A stretch of DNA of 15,628 bases from positions 1 to 15,628 of the forward strand of contig CAMLHI010000023.1 in the NCBI GenBank assembly GCA_946479705.1, written 5' to 3'. The translations under genes and the position numbers were made by a program. This stretch comes from an uncultured Oxalobacteraceae bacterium (GTDB lineage: Bacteria > Pseudomonadota > Gammaproteobacteria > Burkholderiales > Burkholderiaceae). The notes under the pieces are model-generated. The model was not told where the DNA came from and did not search any database. It was given only the letters and a program-made list of their open reading frames with translations. Below, one piece after another: positions 1-6,260 of the stretch (position 1 is the stretch's first letter; every line of letters begins with the position of its first letter).

Positions 1-251
1 TCCTCAACGGGACACCGGTGATCATGGGCGAATGGGCCTCGACCGACAAGAACAATCTGGCCGAGCGGGTCAGGCACGCCCAGTATTTCGCCAAGGGTGC
101 CCGCAAGGTCGGCATTCCCACGGTATGGTGGGATAACGGCAACATGACTTACACCGCCGCGGCGAGCGACATCATGGGCATTTTCGAGCGCAAGACCAAT
201 ACCGTCAGCAAGCAGGACATCGTCGACGCCATCATGTGCGCTTCGAAGTAA
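1..251 (+). CDS. C-terminal fragment of a GH5-type endoglucanase (cellulase)
   Basis: The 5' part lies outside the window; the frame is open from base 3 and ends at TAA 249-251. The visible 82 residues match the end of a GH5 (alpha/beta)8 barrel. The segment TPVIMGEWASTDKNN is the beta-7 strand motif in which the Glu (codon 30-32) is the usual catalytic nucleophile. It is followed by the helix-8 segment with RVRHAQYFAKGARKVGIP and the WWDNG motif of the last strand, then the short tail EIVDA-like (here DIVDAIM). Family knowledge: these enzymes hydrolyse beta-1,4-glucans, usually after secretion; the acid/base residue and any signal peptide are not visible here. It converges on the methyltransferase gene. 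GH5 membership is fairly sure; the exact substrate (cellulose, mannan, xyloglucan) cannot be decided from the tail. Confidence 0.82.
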   Translation, partial: LNGTPVIMGEWASTDKNNLAERVRHAQYFAKGARKVGIPTVWWDNGNMTYTAAASDIMGIFERKTNTVSKQDIVDAIMCASK

Positions 252-294
252 CAGTTCTTCTCGATGGTTTCGTCACGAGACCAGTCTTTACAGG

Positions 295-317
295 GCCGCT
301 CGCGCGGCGCTTCTTTT
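295..317 (+). terminator. candidate intrinsic terminator after the GH5 gene
   Basis: A five-base-pair GC stem, GCCGC (295-299) with GCGGC (304-308) and loop TCGC, is followed by a T-rich stretch (GCTTCTTTT, 309-317). It lies 44 bases after the GH5 stop and just before the end of the convergent methyltransferase. The stem is short and the T tract is interrupted, so this is a weak call. Confidence 0.35.
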
Positions 318-320
318 GCC

Positions 321-950
321 TTACGTTTCGCTTCCGCATGCGCGATGCAGGACCAGCCCCTCCTTGCGCAGCACTTCGGTGACGCGACCGAAGCCGGCAT
401 CCCGCAGCGCACCGGCTTGCTCCGCCACCGTCATGTAGAGCTGCTCGTTGGCCATGCCGCCTTCCCCATGGAAGTGGTCGCACACCAGATAGGATCCGGC
501 TGGCTTGAGCAGTGCGTGCACGCGCGCATGGAGCGCCGGTGCGTAGCGCTTGTGGCGAAGCTCGTGCACGGCCTGGTGGGTGACAACCACATCGAAGCTG
601 CCGAGGTCTTCATGCCAGGCATCGTCACGCAGATTGCGCTCGACAAATTGCACGCGGTCACACAGTCCCCCGAGACGCTGTCGTGCCAGCACATGCATGG
701 CAGGCGAAAAATCCAGGGCCACATAGGTCAGCGACGCAGACGACGCGAGCAGCCGCTCGGCCAGGAAGCCCGGCCCGGAACCGAGCTCGAGAATACGCAA
801 CGAGGCACCCTGGGCGAGGGCGCCGACCTCCTGGGCAAAGGCGTCGAAGAAATCCCGGCGCCAGGGGCGAATGGCATTGGCGCTGTCGGTCCAGGCGCGC
901 GCATGGTCCTCGCGGCGAAAGTCAACGGTAACTGGTACATCGTCAAGCAT
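321..950 (-). CDS. class I SAM-dependent methyltransferase
   Basis: With the start at 950 the protein has 209 residues. Motif I, ILELGSGPG, lies at about residues 53-61 and is the glycine-rich SAM-binding loop. An acidic residue at the end of strand 2 (YVALDFSP, Asp about 80) would bind the ribose hydroxyls, and FDVVVTHQAVHEL is the motif after strand 4. The rest fits a Methyltransf_25-like Rossmann fold of normal length, with no signal peptide, so cytoplasmic. The frame stays open upstream to 1127, but the extra residues look non-coding. The ATG at 950 has an AAAAGG-like ribosome site about nine bases away; an ATG at 983 is the alternative. The substrate cannot be told from sequence. It is divergent from the PEP-CTERM gene and convergent with the cellulase, so it is probably its own transcription unit. 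Confidence 0.8.
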   Translation of the reverse strand: MLDDVPVTVDFRREDHARAWTDSANAIRPWRRDFFDAFAQEVGALAQGASLRILELGSGPGFLAERLLASSASLTYVALDFSPAMHVLARQRLGGLCDRVQFVERNLRDDAWHEDLGSFDVVVTHQAVHELRHKRYAPALHARVHALLKPAGSYLVCDHFHGEGGMANEQLYMTVAEQAGALRDAGFGRVTEVLRKEGLVLHRACGSET

Positions 951-1054
951 AGCAGTTGGCCTTTTCTTTGTTGAAATTCCCATCTTGCCACAATGGAAAT
1001 AGATCCGCAACGCGACCATTGCCGCCAGGCGCCATGGCATGAGGCGTCGGGCCG

Positions 1055-1073
1055 CGCGCAGCAAGGCTGCGCG
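1055..1073. other. perfect 8-bp stem-loop in the methyltransferase upstream region
   Basis: CGCGCAGC (1055-1062) and GCTGCGCG (1066-1073) form a perfect eight-base-pair stem with the three-base loop AAG. There is no T tract on either side, so it is not a standard terminator. It lies about 105 bases upstream of the methyltransferase start and might be a leader structure or simply a GC-rich chance palindrome. Confidence 0.3.
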
Positions 1074-1166
1074 GAACGGGGCACCGACCCGCGCGCAATG
1101 CGGAGATTCAAACCTTGACTTTTCCACCTGGATGTGAGCATTTTGTTAAATCATCCATAGAAAATT

Positions 1167-1183
1167 TGTCGGAATTCCTTACA
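1167..1183. promoter_or_regulatory. dyad symmetry, candidate activator (enhancer) site
   Basis: The 17-base stretch reads TGT, C, GGAATTCC, TT, ACA. The perfect eight-base palindrome GGAATTCC (1171-1178) is flanked by TGT and ACA half-sites. It sits in the AT-rich tract, about 85 bases upstream of the -24 element at 1267 and about 110-126 bases before the predicted start of transcription. That is the usual placing for an enhancer-binding protein of a sigma-54 promoter. The factor is not known from the sequence; in PEP-CTERM organisms the PrsK/PrsR two-component pair is the obvious candidate (inference). Confidence 0.35.
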
Positions 1184-1266
1184 CTTTTCTTGCCATTTTT
1201 TAAAGCATAGCAAAGTGCAAATCTTATCCTGTTTTACATCAATGACTTACCTCAATCTTTCCTGTC

Positions 1267-1282
1267 CGGCATGCCGCTTGCT
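1267..1282 (+). promoter_or_regulatory. sigma-54 (RpoN) promoter of the PEP-CTERM gene
   Basis: The sequence CGGCATGCCGCTTGCT matches the -24/-12 consensus TGGCAC-N5-TTGCW. The invariant GG (1268-1269) and GC (1280-1281) are separated by exactly ten bases, and the TTGCT block is perfect. Differences are C for the first T and T for the C in the -24 element. Transcription would start near 1293, giving a leader of about 92 bases before the ATG at 1385. Family knowledge: PEP-CTERM genes in betaproteobacteria are often RpoN-dependent, which makes this match more believable than sequence alone. Confidence 0.65.
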
Positions 1283-1384
1283 TAGCAAGTCGGGCAACGA
1301 TCCGCGGCCACTCTGCACGGTGGCCAAGTAGAACCCGGTGAGGAATGTTCGTTCATTCCCACTGTTCCCCCACCCAGGAATGAC

Positions 1385-3229
1385 ATGACATCTACTATGC
1401 TGAAACGCAGCCCCTGCCAGCTCGCCCTCATCGGACTATTCACGGCGGCGGCGCCGGCCGCGATGGCCGCCCCGCTGACCTTCAATGACAGCTATACCTT
1501 GAGCACGACCAACCAGAGCATGTGGGCGCCGGGCGGGCAAGCACAGTGGAGTTATGATTCCGGCTTTGTCGGCGGCGCGTGGGGCACTTACGCCGGCAAT
1601 GCGCCGGTCGGTGGCGGCATCAGCGCCATCACCGGCAGTGAGAACGAGATGATCACCCCGCGCATCCCCGGGATCCCGAGCAGCCATGTGCCGAGCACCA
1701 GGACCTGCACCTCGACGGCATGGGGCGATGTGTGCACCCCTGAATTGGGCAACTACGACATTCCCGGCACCCCCGACATTCCGGCCACCTATGCCGATAC
1801 ACGGAGCGGTGCGGCGCTGGGCATTTCCAGCTCCGGCCGGGTCGGTGTCGACGTCAAGGCGCAGGCCAACGGCGGCGCGATCGGTGTGGTTGTCCCGGTC
1901 CAGACGGCGCTGCAAATCGCCGACAAGGGCAACGGGATCTTCCACGTAAGCGCCAACAGCGTGATCGCGGGCGCCTCGATTACTTCGACCGCGCCGAGCT
2001 TTAAGGCCGGGGTGGACGGGGTCATCAATCTGGATAACGAGTTCAGTGCCACCGGATGCATCATTGGCGCGGGCTGCTCGAGCACCAATGCCACTGTCAA
2101 TCTCGATGCGGGTCAGTTCAGCCTCATCGGCCTCGACACCACCCAGGCCAAACCGTTTTCCGCGTTTGGCGTGGGAATTCCACAAGTCAAATACGACAGG
2201 GAAATCATTGTGCGGGCCGGGGCGGAATCGTCCGAGTGCTCCGCGTCCAAAGCCAGCGCCGGTCAGTCGGCCCTGATCGAAAACGGTGTCGTGCCCGATC
2301 CGTGCGCCACCGGTCCCTTGGCCCAGCCGGCGATCGGCGTGCTCAAGGTGAGCAAGCTGGCGGACAATACCGCCAGCAACCTGTCCGGCACCACCTTGTC
2401 GCTCAACAGCAATCAAGCGGTCTTGCGCGTCACCGCCGATCTGACCGGCATCGCCCAGTACGCGCTCGGTGCGCCGGTCGATATCCTCAATCCCGAGCTG
2501 AATTTGAAAGTGGCGACGGTGCGCGGATCGATCATTGACGTCCAGGCAGGTGTCAGCCTGGGCATGTCGCAAAAATTCGATTTCACCCCAACGCTGATGG
2601 CCACCTTGGAATTCGACCGCGACGTAGAGCAATGGCGCAACGTGGTGGTCGGCTATATCAGTGAAGAGGTATTTGACTCTAGCTGCTTCTTCAACTGGAA
2701 AGACGGATGCCACGGTGGTTTTTTCCGTACCGTCCAGAACCCGGTGTACGCCATGCGCCCGGTGAATGTGGGCCGTGTGCTCACGGTCGACCTCAATGCC
2801 GGAAGCGACTTCGACTTCGCCGACGGTTCTAACGGTAATTTGTTAAGCCGCACCTACTCCATCAAGGATGCCAACAACTTCAGTACCCGCACCGGCATCA
2901 CGATCGACCCGACCTTGCCCATCCGCGCTGCCTGCTTCGACGCCTCGATCACCTTTGGACCAGGCACCGGCCTCAATTGCCTGTACAACGAAGAGTACAA
3001 AACTACCGGCTTGCTGGACTTCGCGGTCTACAGCAACACCTTCTCGCTGGGCGGTTTCAACAGCTCGGTGTTCAGCACGCCGGCCGGCGGCACGCCCGAT
3101 TTGCCGGATGATCCGCGCGATCCAAGCGTTCCCGAGCCGGCCTCGCTGTTGCTGATGTTGCTCGGCATGGGCGCCTTGGCTTACGTCAACCGCAAGCAGC
3201 CAGTGCGTCCGGCGGCCACGCCGGCGTGA
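1385..3229 (+). CDS. PEP-CTERM sorting domain-containing exported protein
   Basis: The protein has 614 residues. An N-terminal signal peptide (LKRSPCQ basic start, hydrophobic core, cleavage near AMA-APL at residue 28-29) leads into a long ectodomain without a family I recognise. The C-terminus (582-614) is a classic PEP-CTERM tripartite signal: VPEPAS, then the hydrophobic stretch LLLMLLGMGALAYV, then a basic NRK cluster. Family knowledge: exosortase cleaves at PEP and the protein is delivered to the surface, often with exopolysaccharide. No exosortase gene is in this window. The ectodomain has a Pro/Thr/Ser-rich stretch at about 95-140 (IPGIPSSHVPSTRTCTS and DIPGTPDIPATYADT) with a Cys pair, and several more Cys further on. 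It is alone in its unit: sigma-54 promoter before it, strong terminator after it. Signal and sorting domain are sure; the role is unknown. Confidence 0.9.
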   Translation: MTSTMLKRSPCQLALIGLFTAAAPAAMAAPLTFNDSYTLSTTNQSMWAPGGQAQWSYDSGFVGGAWGTYAGNAPVGGGISAITGSENEMITPRIPGIPSSHVPSTRTCTSTAWGDVCTPELGNYDIPGTPDIPATYADTRSGAALGISSSGRVGVDVKAQANGGAIGVVVPVQTALQIADKGNGIFHVSANSVIAGASITSTAPSFKAGVDGVINLDNEFSATGCIIGAGCSSTNATVNLDAGQFSLIGLDTTQAKPFSAFGVGIPQVKYDREIIVRAGAESSECSASKASAGQSALIENGVVPDPCATGPLAQPAIGVLKVSKLADNTASNLSGTTLSLNSNQAVLRVTADLTGIAQYALGAPVDILNPELNLKVATVRGSIIDVQAGVSLGMSQKFDFTPTLMATLEFDRDVEQWRNVVVGYISEEVFDSSCFFNWKDGCHGGFFRTVQNPVYAMRPVNVGRVLTVDLNAGSDFDFADGSNGNLLSRTYSIKDANNFSTRTGITIDPTLPIRAACFDASITFGPGTGLNCLYNEEYKTTGLLDFAVYSNTFSLGGFNSSVFSTPAGGTPDLPDDPRDPSVPEPASLLLMLLGMGALAYVNRKQPVRPAATPA

Positions 3230-3262
3230 ACGCGCCGGTCATGTAAGCGCCTGGTTTTTTGG

Positions 3263-3278
3263 TGGCATAATCGCCGCA
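3263..3278 (+). promoter_or_regulatory. candidate promoter for the EpsD-hydroxylase-glycosyltransferase operon
   Basis: Only about 100 bases separate the PEP-CTERM stop from the EpsD start, and a terminator lies between, so the operon needs its own promoter here. The stretch TGGCATAATCGCCGCA can be read two ways. As sigma-54 it has TGGCAT, and GG and GC are ten bases apart, but the -12 block is CCGCA instead of TTGCA. As an extended -10 it has TG-G-CATAAT (3263-3271) with no good -35. It overlaps the terminator stem, so the call is weak. Confidence 0.25.
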
Positions 3279-3307
3279 GCGCCTTCGGGCGCTGCCGCTT
3301 GTTTTTT
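3276..3307 (+). terminator. intrinsic terminator of the PEP-CTERM gene
   Basis: A perfect eight-base-pair stem, GCAGCGCC (3276-3283) with GGCGCTGC (3288-3295), is closed by a TTCG tetraloop and followed six bases later by six Ts (3302-3307). It lies 47 bases after the TGA at 3227-3229. This is the strongest terminator in the window and separates the PEP-CTERM unit from the downstream operon. Confidence 0.85.
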
Positions 3308-3332
3308 GTATCCCTTACCGCGAAGTGTCCCC

Positions 3333-4172
3333 ATGATCTTATTGCGTAGCACCCCTTTCATCGCCAGTGCGATCCTGTTGGCCGGCTGCGGCCAGGCGCC
3401 GGATGGCGCGTCCGCCTTGCCCGCCGCGGCCGTGGTCGACAAGGTGGCCATCTCGCAGGCGGCGGTGACGCTCGCGGTGCCCGATGCCGATACCGGGCGC
3501 CGCGCGGTCCAGCTCGACGCCTTTGTGACCGAGCAGGTACTCGCCGCGGCCGCTGTCAAGGCCAAACTCGATGCGGATCCCGTCAACCAAGCGGCGCTCG
3601 AAACGGCGCGCCGCGAGATCCTGGCGCGCGCCTATGTGCGTTTGAAGTCCAAGGACATTCCGCACCCCGACCAGGCGGAGATCGCCGCTTATTACGCCGA
3701 CCACCCTTTGCTGTTCGCGCTGCGCCGCATCTATCGCCTGCAAGAGATCGCCATTCAGGGCACCCCGGAGCAAGTGGCGCGCATCGAACGACAAGTCGGG
3801 GACACCCGCACATTTGCCGCGCGCGCGGACAAACTCCAGCAAATTGGCGTGCCCTTCAGCACCGCCGTCGCCGTCAAGGCGGCCGAGGATTTGCCGCAAG
3901 ACCTGCTGATCAAACTGGGGCAGATGCGCGACGGTGCCGGCTTCACCTTGCCCAACGCGCGCGGCGCGGCGTTCATGCAAATCACCGGGATCGAGGAAAA
4001 GCCCATGGACTTGGCCCAAGCCACACCGTTGATCGAACGCTTCCTGCTCAATCTGCGTCTGGGCCAACTCATCAACCAGGAAACCAAGCGTTTGCGCGGC
4101 GCCGCCAGCGTGAGCTATGTGGCGCCATATTCAGCCCCGGCGACTCCGGCGGCGCCCGCGGCGAAGTTGTAG
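3333..4172 (+). CDS. EpsD-family peptidyl-prolyl isomerase-like lipoprotein
   Basis: The protein has 279 residues from the ATG at 3333 (an in-frame TTG at 3306 falls in the terminator tail and is unlikely). A lipoprotein signal ends in LLAGC with Cys19 as the lipidated residue, so it is anchored in the periplasm. The body follows the EpsD layout: an N-terminal helical part (about 60-110, with FVTEQVLAAAAVKAKLD and AARREILARAYV-like helices), then the parvulin-related part (about 113-250), with AEIAAYYADHPLLFALRRIY, AAEDLPQDLL and a final LIERFLLNLRLGQL helix. EpsD is usually coded beside exopolysaccharide chain-length genes in PEP-CTERM organisms; none is seen here. It opens the operon and lies three bases before the hydroxylase. 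The same domain recurs at the end of the glycosyltransferase two genes on. Isomerase activity is not assured, because EpsD proteins are degenerate parvulins. The Pro/Ala-rich tail (265-279) looks unstructured. Confidence 0.85.
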   Translation: MILLRSTPFIASAILLAGCGQAPDGASALPAAAVVDKVAISQAAVTLAVPDADTGRRAVQLDAFVTEQVLAAAAVKAKLDADPVNQAALETARREILARAYVRLKSKDIPHPDQAEIAAYYADHPLLFALRRIYRLQEIAIQGTPEQVARIERQVGDTRTFAARADKLQQIGVPFSTAVAVKAAEDLPQDLLIKLGQMRDGAGFTLPNARGAAFMQITGIEEKPMDLAQATPLIERFLLNLRLGQLINQETKRLRGAASVSYVAPYSAPATPAAPAAKL

Positions 4173-4175
4173 ACC

Positions 4176-4691
4176 ATGGCGGCACGTGAGCGCGCCCGCC
4201 AGGGCTACTACCCCAGCGCCGATTTCGCCTTCACCCGGACGCTCGAAGCCAATTGGGAACGCATCCTCGCCGAGTACCGTGCCGTGCGCGCGCACTGCGT
4301 CGACTATGTCGAACGCGGATTGTACAACCAGGGCTGGGAAGTGTTCATCATGAAGAATTTTCCGCACCGCGAGCCGGTGCTCGGCCATGCCGAGATGTGC
4401 CCGTTCACCGCGCGGCTGGTGCAAGAGCATGTGCCGCGCCTGGGCGTGCTGTGTTTTTCGGTGATGGACAGCGGCACCGTCATCGCCCCGCATGAGGGCT
4501 ATGGCGGCGACTATCTGCGCTGCCATCTGGGCCTGGATGTGCCGCCCGGCGATTGCGCGCTGGAGGTCGGCGGCCAGGTGCGCTCTTGGGAGAACGGCCG
4601 CACCATGGTGTTCGATGACCGCGTCCGTCATGCCGCCTGGAACCGCGGCGCGAAGCCGCGCGCCGTGCTCCTCTTCGATTTCATCCCCTAG
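4176..4691 (+). CDS. aspartyl/asparaginyl beta-hydroxylase, core-domain form
   Basis: The 171-residue protein is little more than the catalytic cupin core of the Asp/Asn beta-hydroxylase family (PF05118 type). Visible features in order are APHEG with His106 (first iron ligand), RCHLGL at 115-120 with Arg115 for 2-oxoglutarate or substrate contact, a WENGR turn, VFDD, then RHAAWN with His152 (second iron ligand) and PRAVLLFD with Arg162 (2-oxoglutarate carboxylate). Family knowledge: these Fe(II)/2-oxoglutarate oxygenases use only two His ligands and hydroxylate the beta-carbon of Asp or Asn, in proteins, peptides or free amino acids. There is no signal peptide, so it is cytoplasmic. It starts three bases after the EpsD gene and ends ten bases before the glycosyltransferase, so it is clearly in one operon. 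Its core aligns with the second hydroxylase of the opposite operon. The substrate is unknown. Confidence 0.88.
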   Translation: MAARERARQGYYPSADFAFTRTLEANWERILAEYRAVRAHCVDYVERGLYNQGWEVFIMKNFPHREPVLGHAEMCPFTARLVQEHVPRLGVLCFSVMDSGTVIAPHEGYGGDYLRCHLGLDVPPGDCALEVGGQVRSWENGRTMVFDDRVRHAAWNRGAKPRAVLLFDFIP

Positions 4692-4701
4692 TCCCCAGCT
4701 C

Positions 4702-6258
4702 ATGCGCATTCTCTTGTTCACCATTGGCACCTTGGGCGATGTGGCGCCTCTGCGCATGCTGGGCCGCGCCCTGGCGCGGCGCGGCCACCAGGTCACGCTG
4801 GCCACCTCGCCCTTCCTGTGCGCCAACAGCGCCGCCGGCGCGGTCCGGTGCGTGCCGATCGGCGATGGCGGCGAGGAGGAGATCCGTGCGGTGATCGCCA
4901 GTCTGGCCGACCTGGATCGTTCAGCGCGCGACCGGTTCTTCTTCGAGCAATGGACCACGCCGCAGCTGCGCTGCGCCCGCGCCGCCATCGACCGCGAACT
5001 CGCCGCGGCCGACTACTGGGTCAGTAACCTCCCCTTGTCGCCCCCCCCGCTGCGCCGCGATGGCCAGGGCGTGCCGGGCGCGCGCATCGATTATGGGCCA
5101 CGCATGACGCCGCACGTCGAGCGCCCCGGCGCGCGCGTGCTCGACCTGGTCCCGTGCAGCGCCGCGCTGGCCGGTTTCGGCATCGAGCTGGCTACCGGCT
5201 TTTGGCACGAGGCCGGCACCACCGCTCCGGCCCCGACGGCGCTGGGCGATTTCGTGGCCGACCCGCGTCCTTTGCTGGTGCTGACGATGGGATCGATGGA
5301 CACCTTCGACGCACCCGGCCTGAGTGCGCTGCTGTATGAGGCGCTCGAACGGATCGATGCGCGCGCCGTGATCGTCGGCGGCTGGGCCCGCTGGCAACTG
5401 CCCGCCGACAGCGCCGAGCGCTTGCTGCTGGTGGGCCACGCCGACTATGCGTGGCTGTTCGCGCGCGCCAGTTGCGTGCTGCACCATGGCGGCAGCGGCA
5501 CCATCGCCGCCGCGCTGCGCGCAGGCGTGGCACAGATCGTCTTGCCGCAGCTGGTCTGCCAGCTGCAGGGCGGCGCCGCGCTCATGGCGCAAGGCGTGTG
5601 CGCGGGCGTGCTCGACACCGGCACCCTGAGCTTGGACGCCTTGATGCTGGCGCTGCGGCGCGCGCTGGACGATAAGTCCATCCGCGCCGCCACCCGCGCC
5701 TGGCAGACGCGGGTACTGGCCGAGGACGGGCTGGGCGAGGCGGTGGCGCGCATCGAACAGCATGCCGCCGGCCTGGGGGTCGCAGAGGCGCGCAGCGCCG
5801 CCCAAGCGGGCTCCCGGGGTGCGGACGCGGACGTGAATGAGGCCGACATCGCCGACTTCTATGCGCGCAACGCGCCACTGTTCGCGCAGCGCCGCATCTA
5901 CAGCATTACCCAATTCCACGTGACAGCGCCGCCCGTGCGCAGCGCCGAGATCGCCATGTGGCTGGCCGAGACCGGCACACTGCAAGGGTGGCTGGAATGT
6001 TTGGTCGAGCGCGGCATCGTCTACACCGCGCAAGCGCAGGTGAGCGCCAGCGAAGACTTGCCGTCGGACCTGTTGGCCGGGGTGTACCCGCTGAAGGCGG
6101 GCGACGTGTTCCCGGTATATACGCGCAGCGGTGTGGCGGCGACCCTGCTGAGCGCCATCGAACCATGCCCGCGCAGCCTGGCGCATAGCCGCGCCGACAT
6201 CGCCGCTTTTCTCCATCATCAACAGCTACGCCAGCGCCAAGCCGACGGCGGCGCCTGA
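4702..6258 (+). CDS. GT1-type glycosyltransferase fused to a C-terminal EpsD-like domain
   Basis: The 518-residue protein starts at the ATG at 4702, ten bases after the hydroxylase; the open frame further upstream only shadows that gene. Residues 1-360 form a GT-B, GT1-like glycosyltransferase: LLFTIGTLGDVAP at 4-16, the strand VLTMGSMDTFD (192-203), and the nucleotide-sugar motif CVLHHGGSGTIAAALRAG (258-275) followed by LPQLVCQLQGGAAL (281-294). After a linker of about 16 residues (361-377) comes a second domain (378-515) homologous to the EpsD lipoprotein two genes upstream. ADIADFYARNAPLFAQRRIY here matches AEIAAYYADHPLLFALRRIY there (12 of 20 identical), and EDLPSDLL matches EDLPQDLL, both pairs separated by the same 51 residues. 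The N-terminal helical part of EpsD is missing. There is no signal peptide, so the EpsD-like part should be cytoplasmic. Sugar donor and acceptor are unknown. It converges on the GNAT gene with two bases between stops. Confidence 0.85.
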   Translation: MRILLFTIGTLGDVAPLRMLGRALARRGHQVTLATSPFLCANSAAGAVRCVPIGDGGEEEIRAVIASLADLDRSARDRFFFEQWTTPQLRCARAAIDRELAAADYWVSNLPLSPPPLRRDGQGVPGARIDYGPRMTPHVERPGARVLDLVPCSAALAGFGIELATGFWHEAGTTAPAPTALGDFVADPRPLLVLTMGSMDTFDAPGLSALLYEALERIDARAVIVGGWARWQLPADSAERLLLVGHADYAWLFARASCVLHHGGSGTIAAALRAGVAQIVLPQLVCQLQGGAALMAQGVCAGVLDTGTLSLDALMLALRRALDDKSIRAATRAWQTRVLAEDGLGEAVARIEQHAAGLGVAEARSAAQAGSRGADADVNEADIADFYARNAPLFAQRRIYSITQFHVTAPPVRSAEIAMWLAETGTLQGWLECLVERGIVYTAQAQVSASEDLPSDLLAGVYPLKAGDVFPVYTRSGVAATLLSAIEPCPRSLAHSRADIAAFLHHQQLRQRQADGGA

Positions 6259-6260
6259 GC

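Larger units (their letters stand above)
951..1384. other. 434-base intergenic region between divergent genes
   Basis: No supported gene is seen here. The left part (951-1130) is GC-rich and would be the 5' leader of the methyltransferase. The part from about 1137 to 1262 is markedly AT-rich against the rest of the window, and the right part holds the sigma-54 promoter and leader of the PEP-CTERM gene. A gene start at 1385 is chosen because AGGAA (1376-1380) sits four bases before that ATG. An overlapping ATG at 1380 runs into TGA after two codons. Confidence 0.7.

Noticed and set aside
951..1127. N-terminal extension of the methyltransferase
   Set aside because: The extra residues are Arg/Ala-rich with no fit to the fold, and a better start with a ribosome site lies at 950.
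1436..2713. Long ORF of 425 residues on the minus strand opposite the PEP-CTERM gene
   Set aside because: Low-complexity, Arg/Gly/His-rich shadow of a high-GC gene; the + strand product has a signal peptide and sorting tail.
4921..6222. Long ORF of 433 residues on the minus strand
   Set aside because: Shadow of the glycosyltransferase-EpsD fusion; His/Gln/Arg-rich with no recognisable motif.
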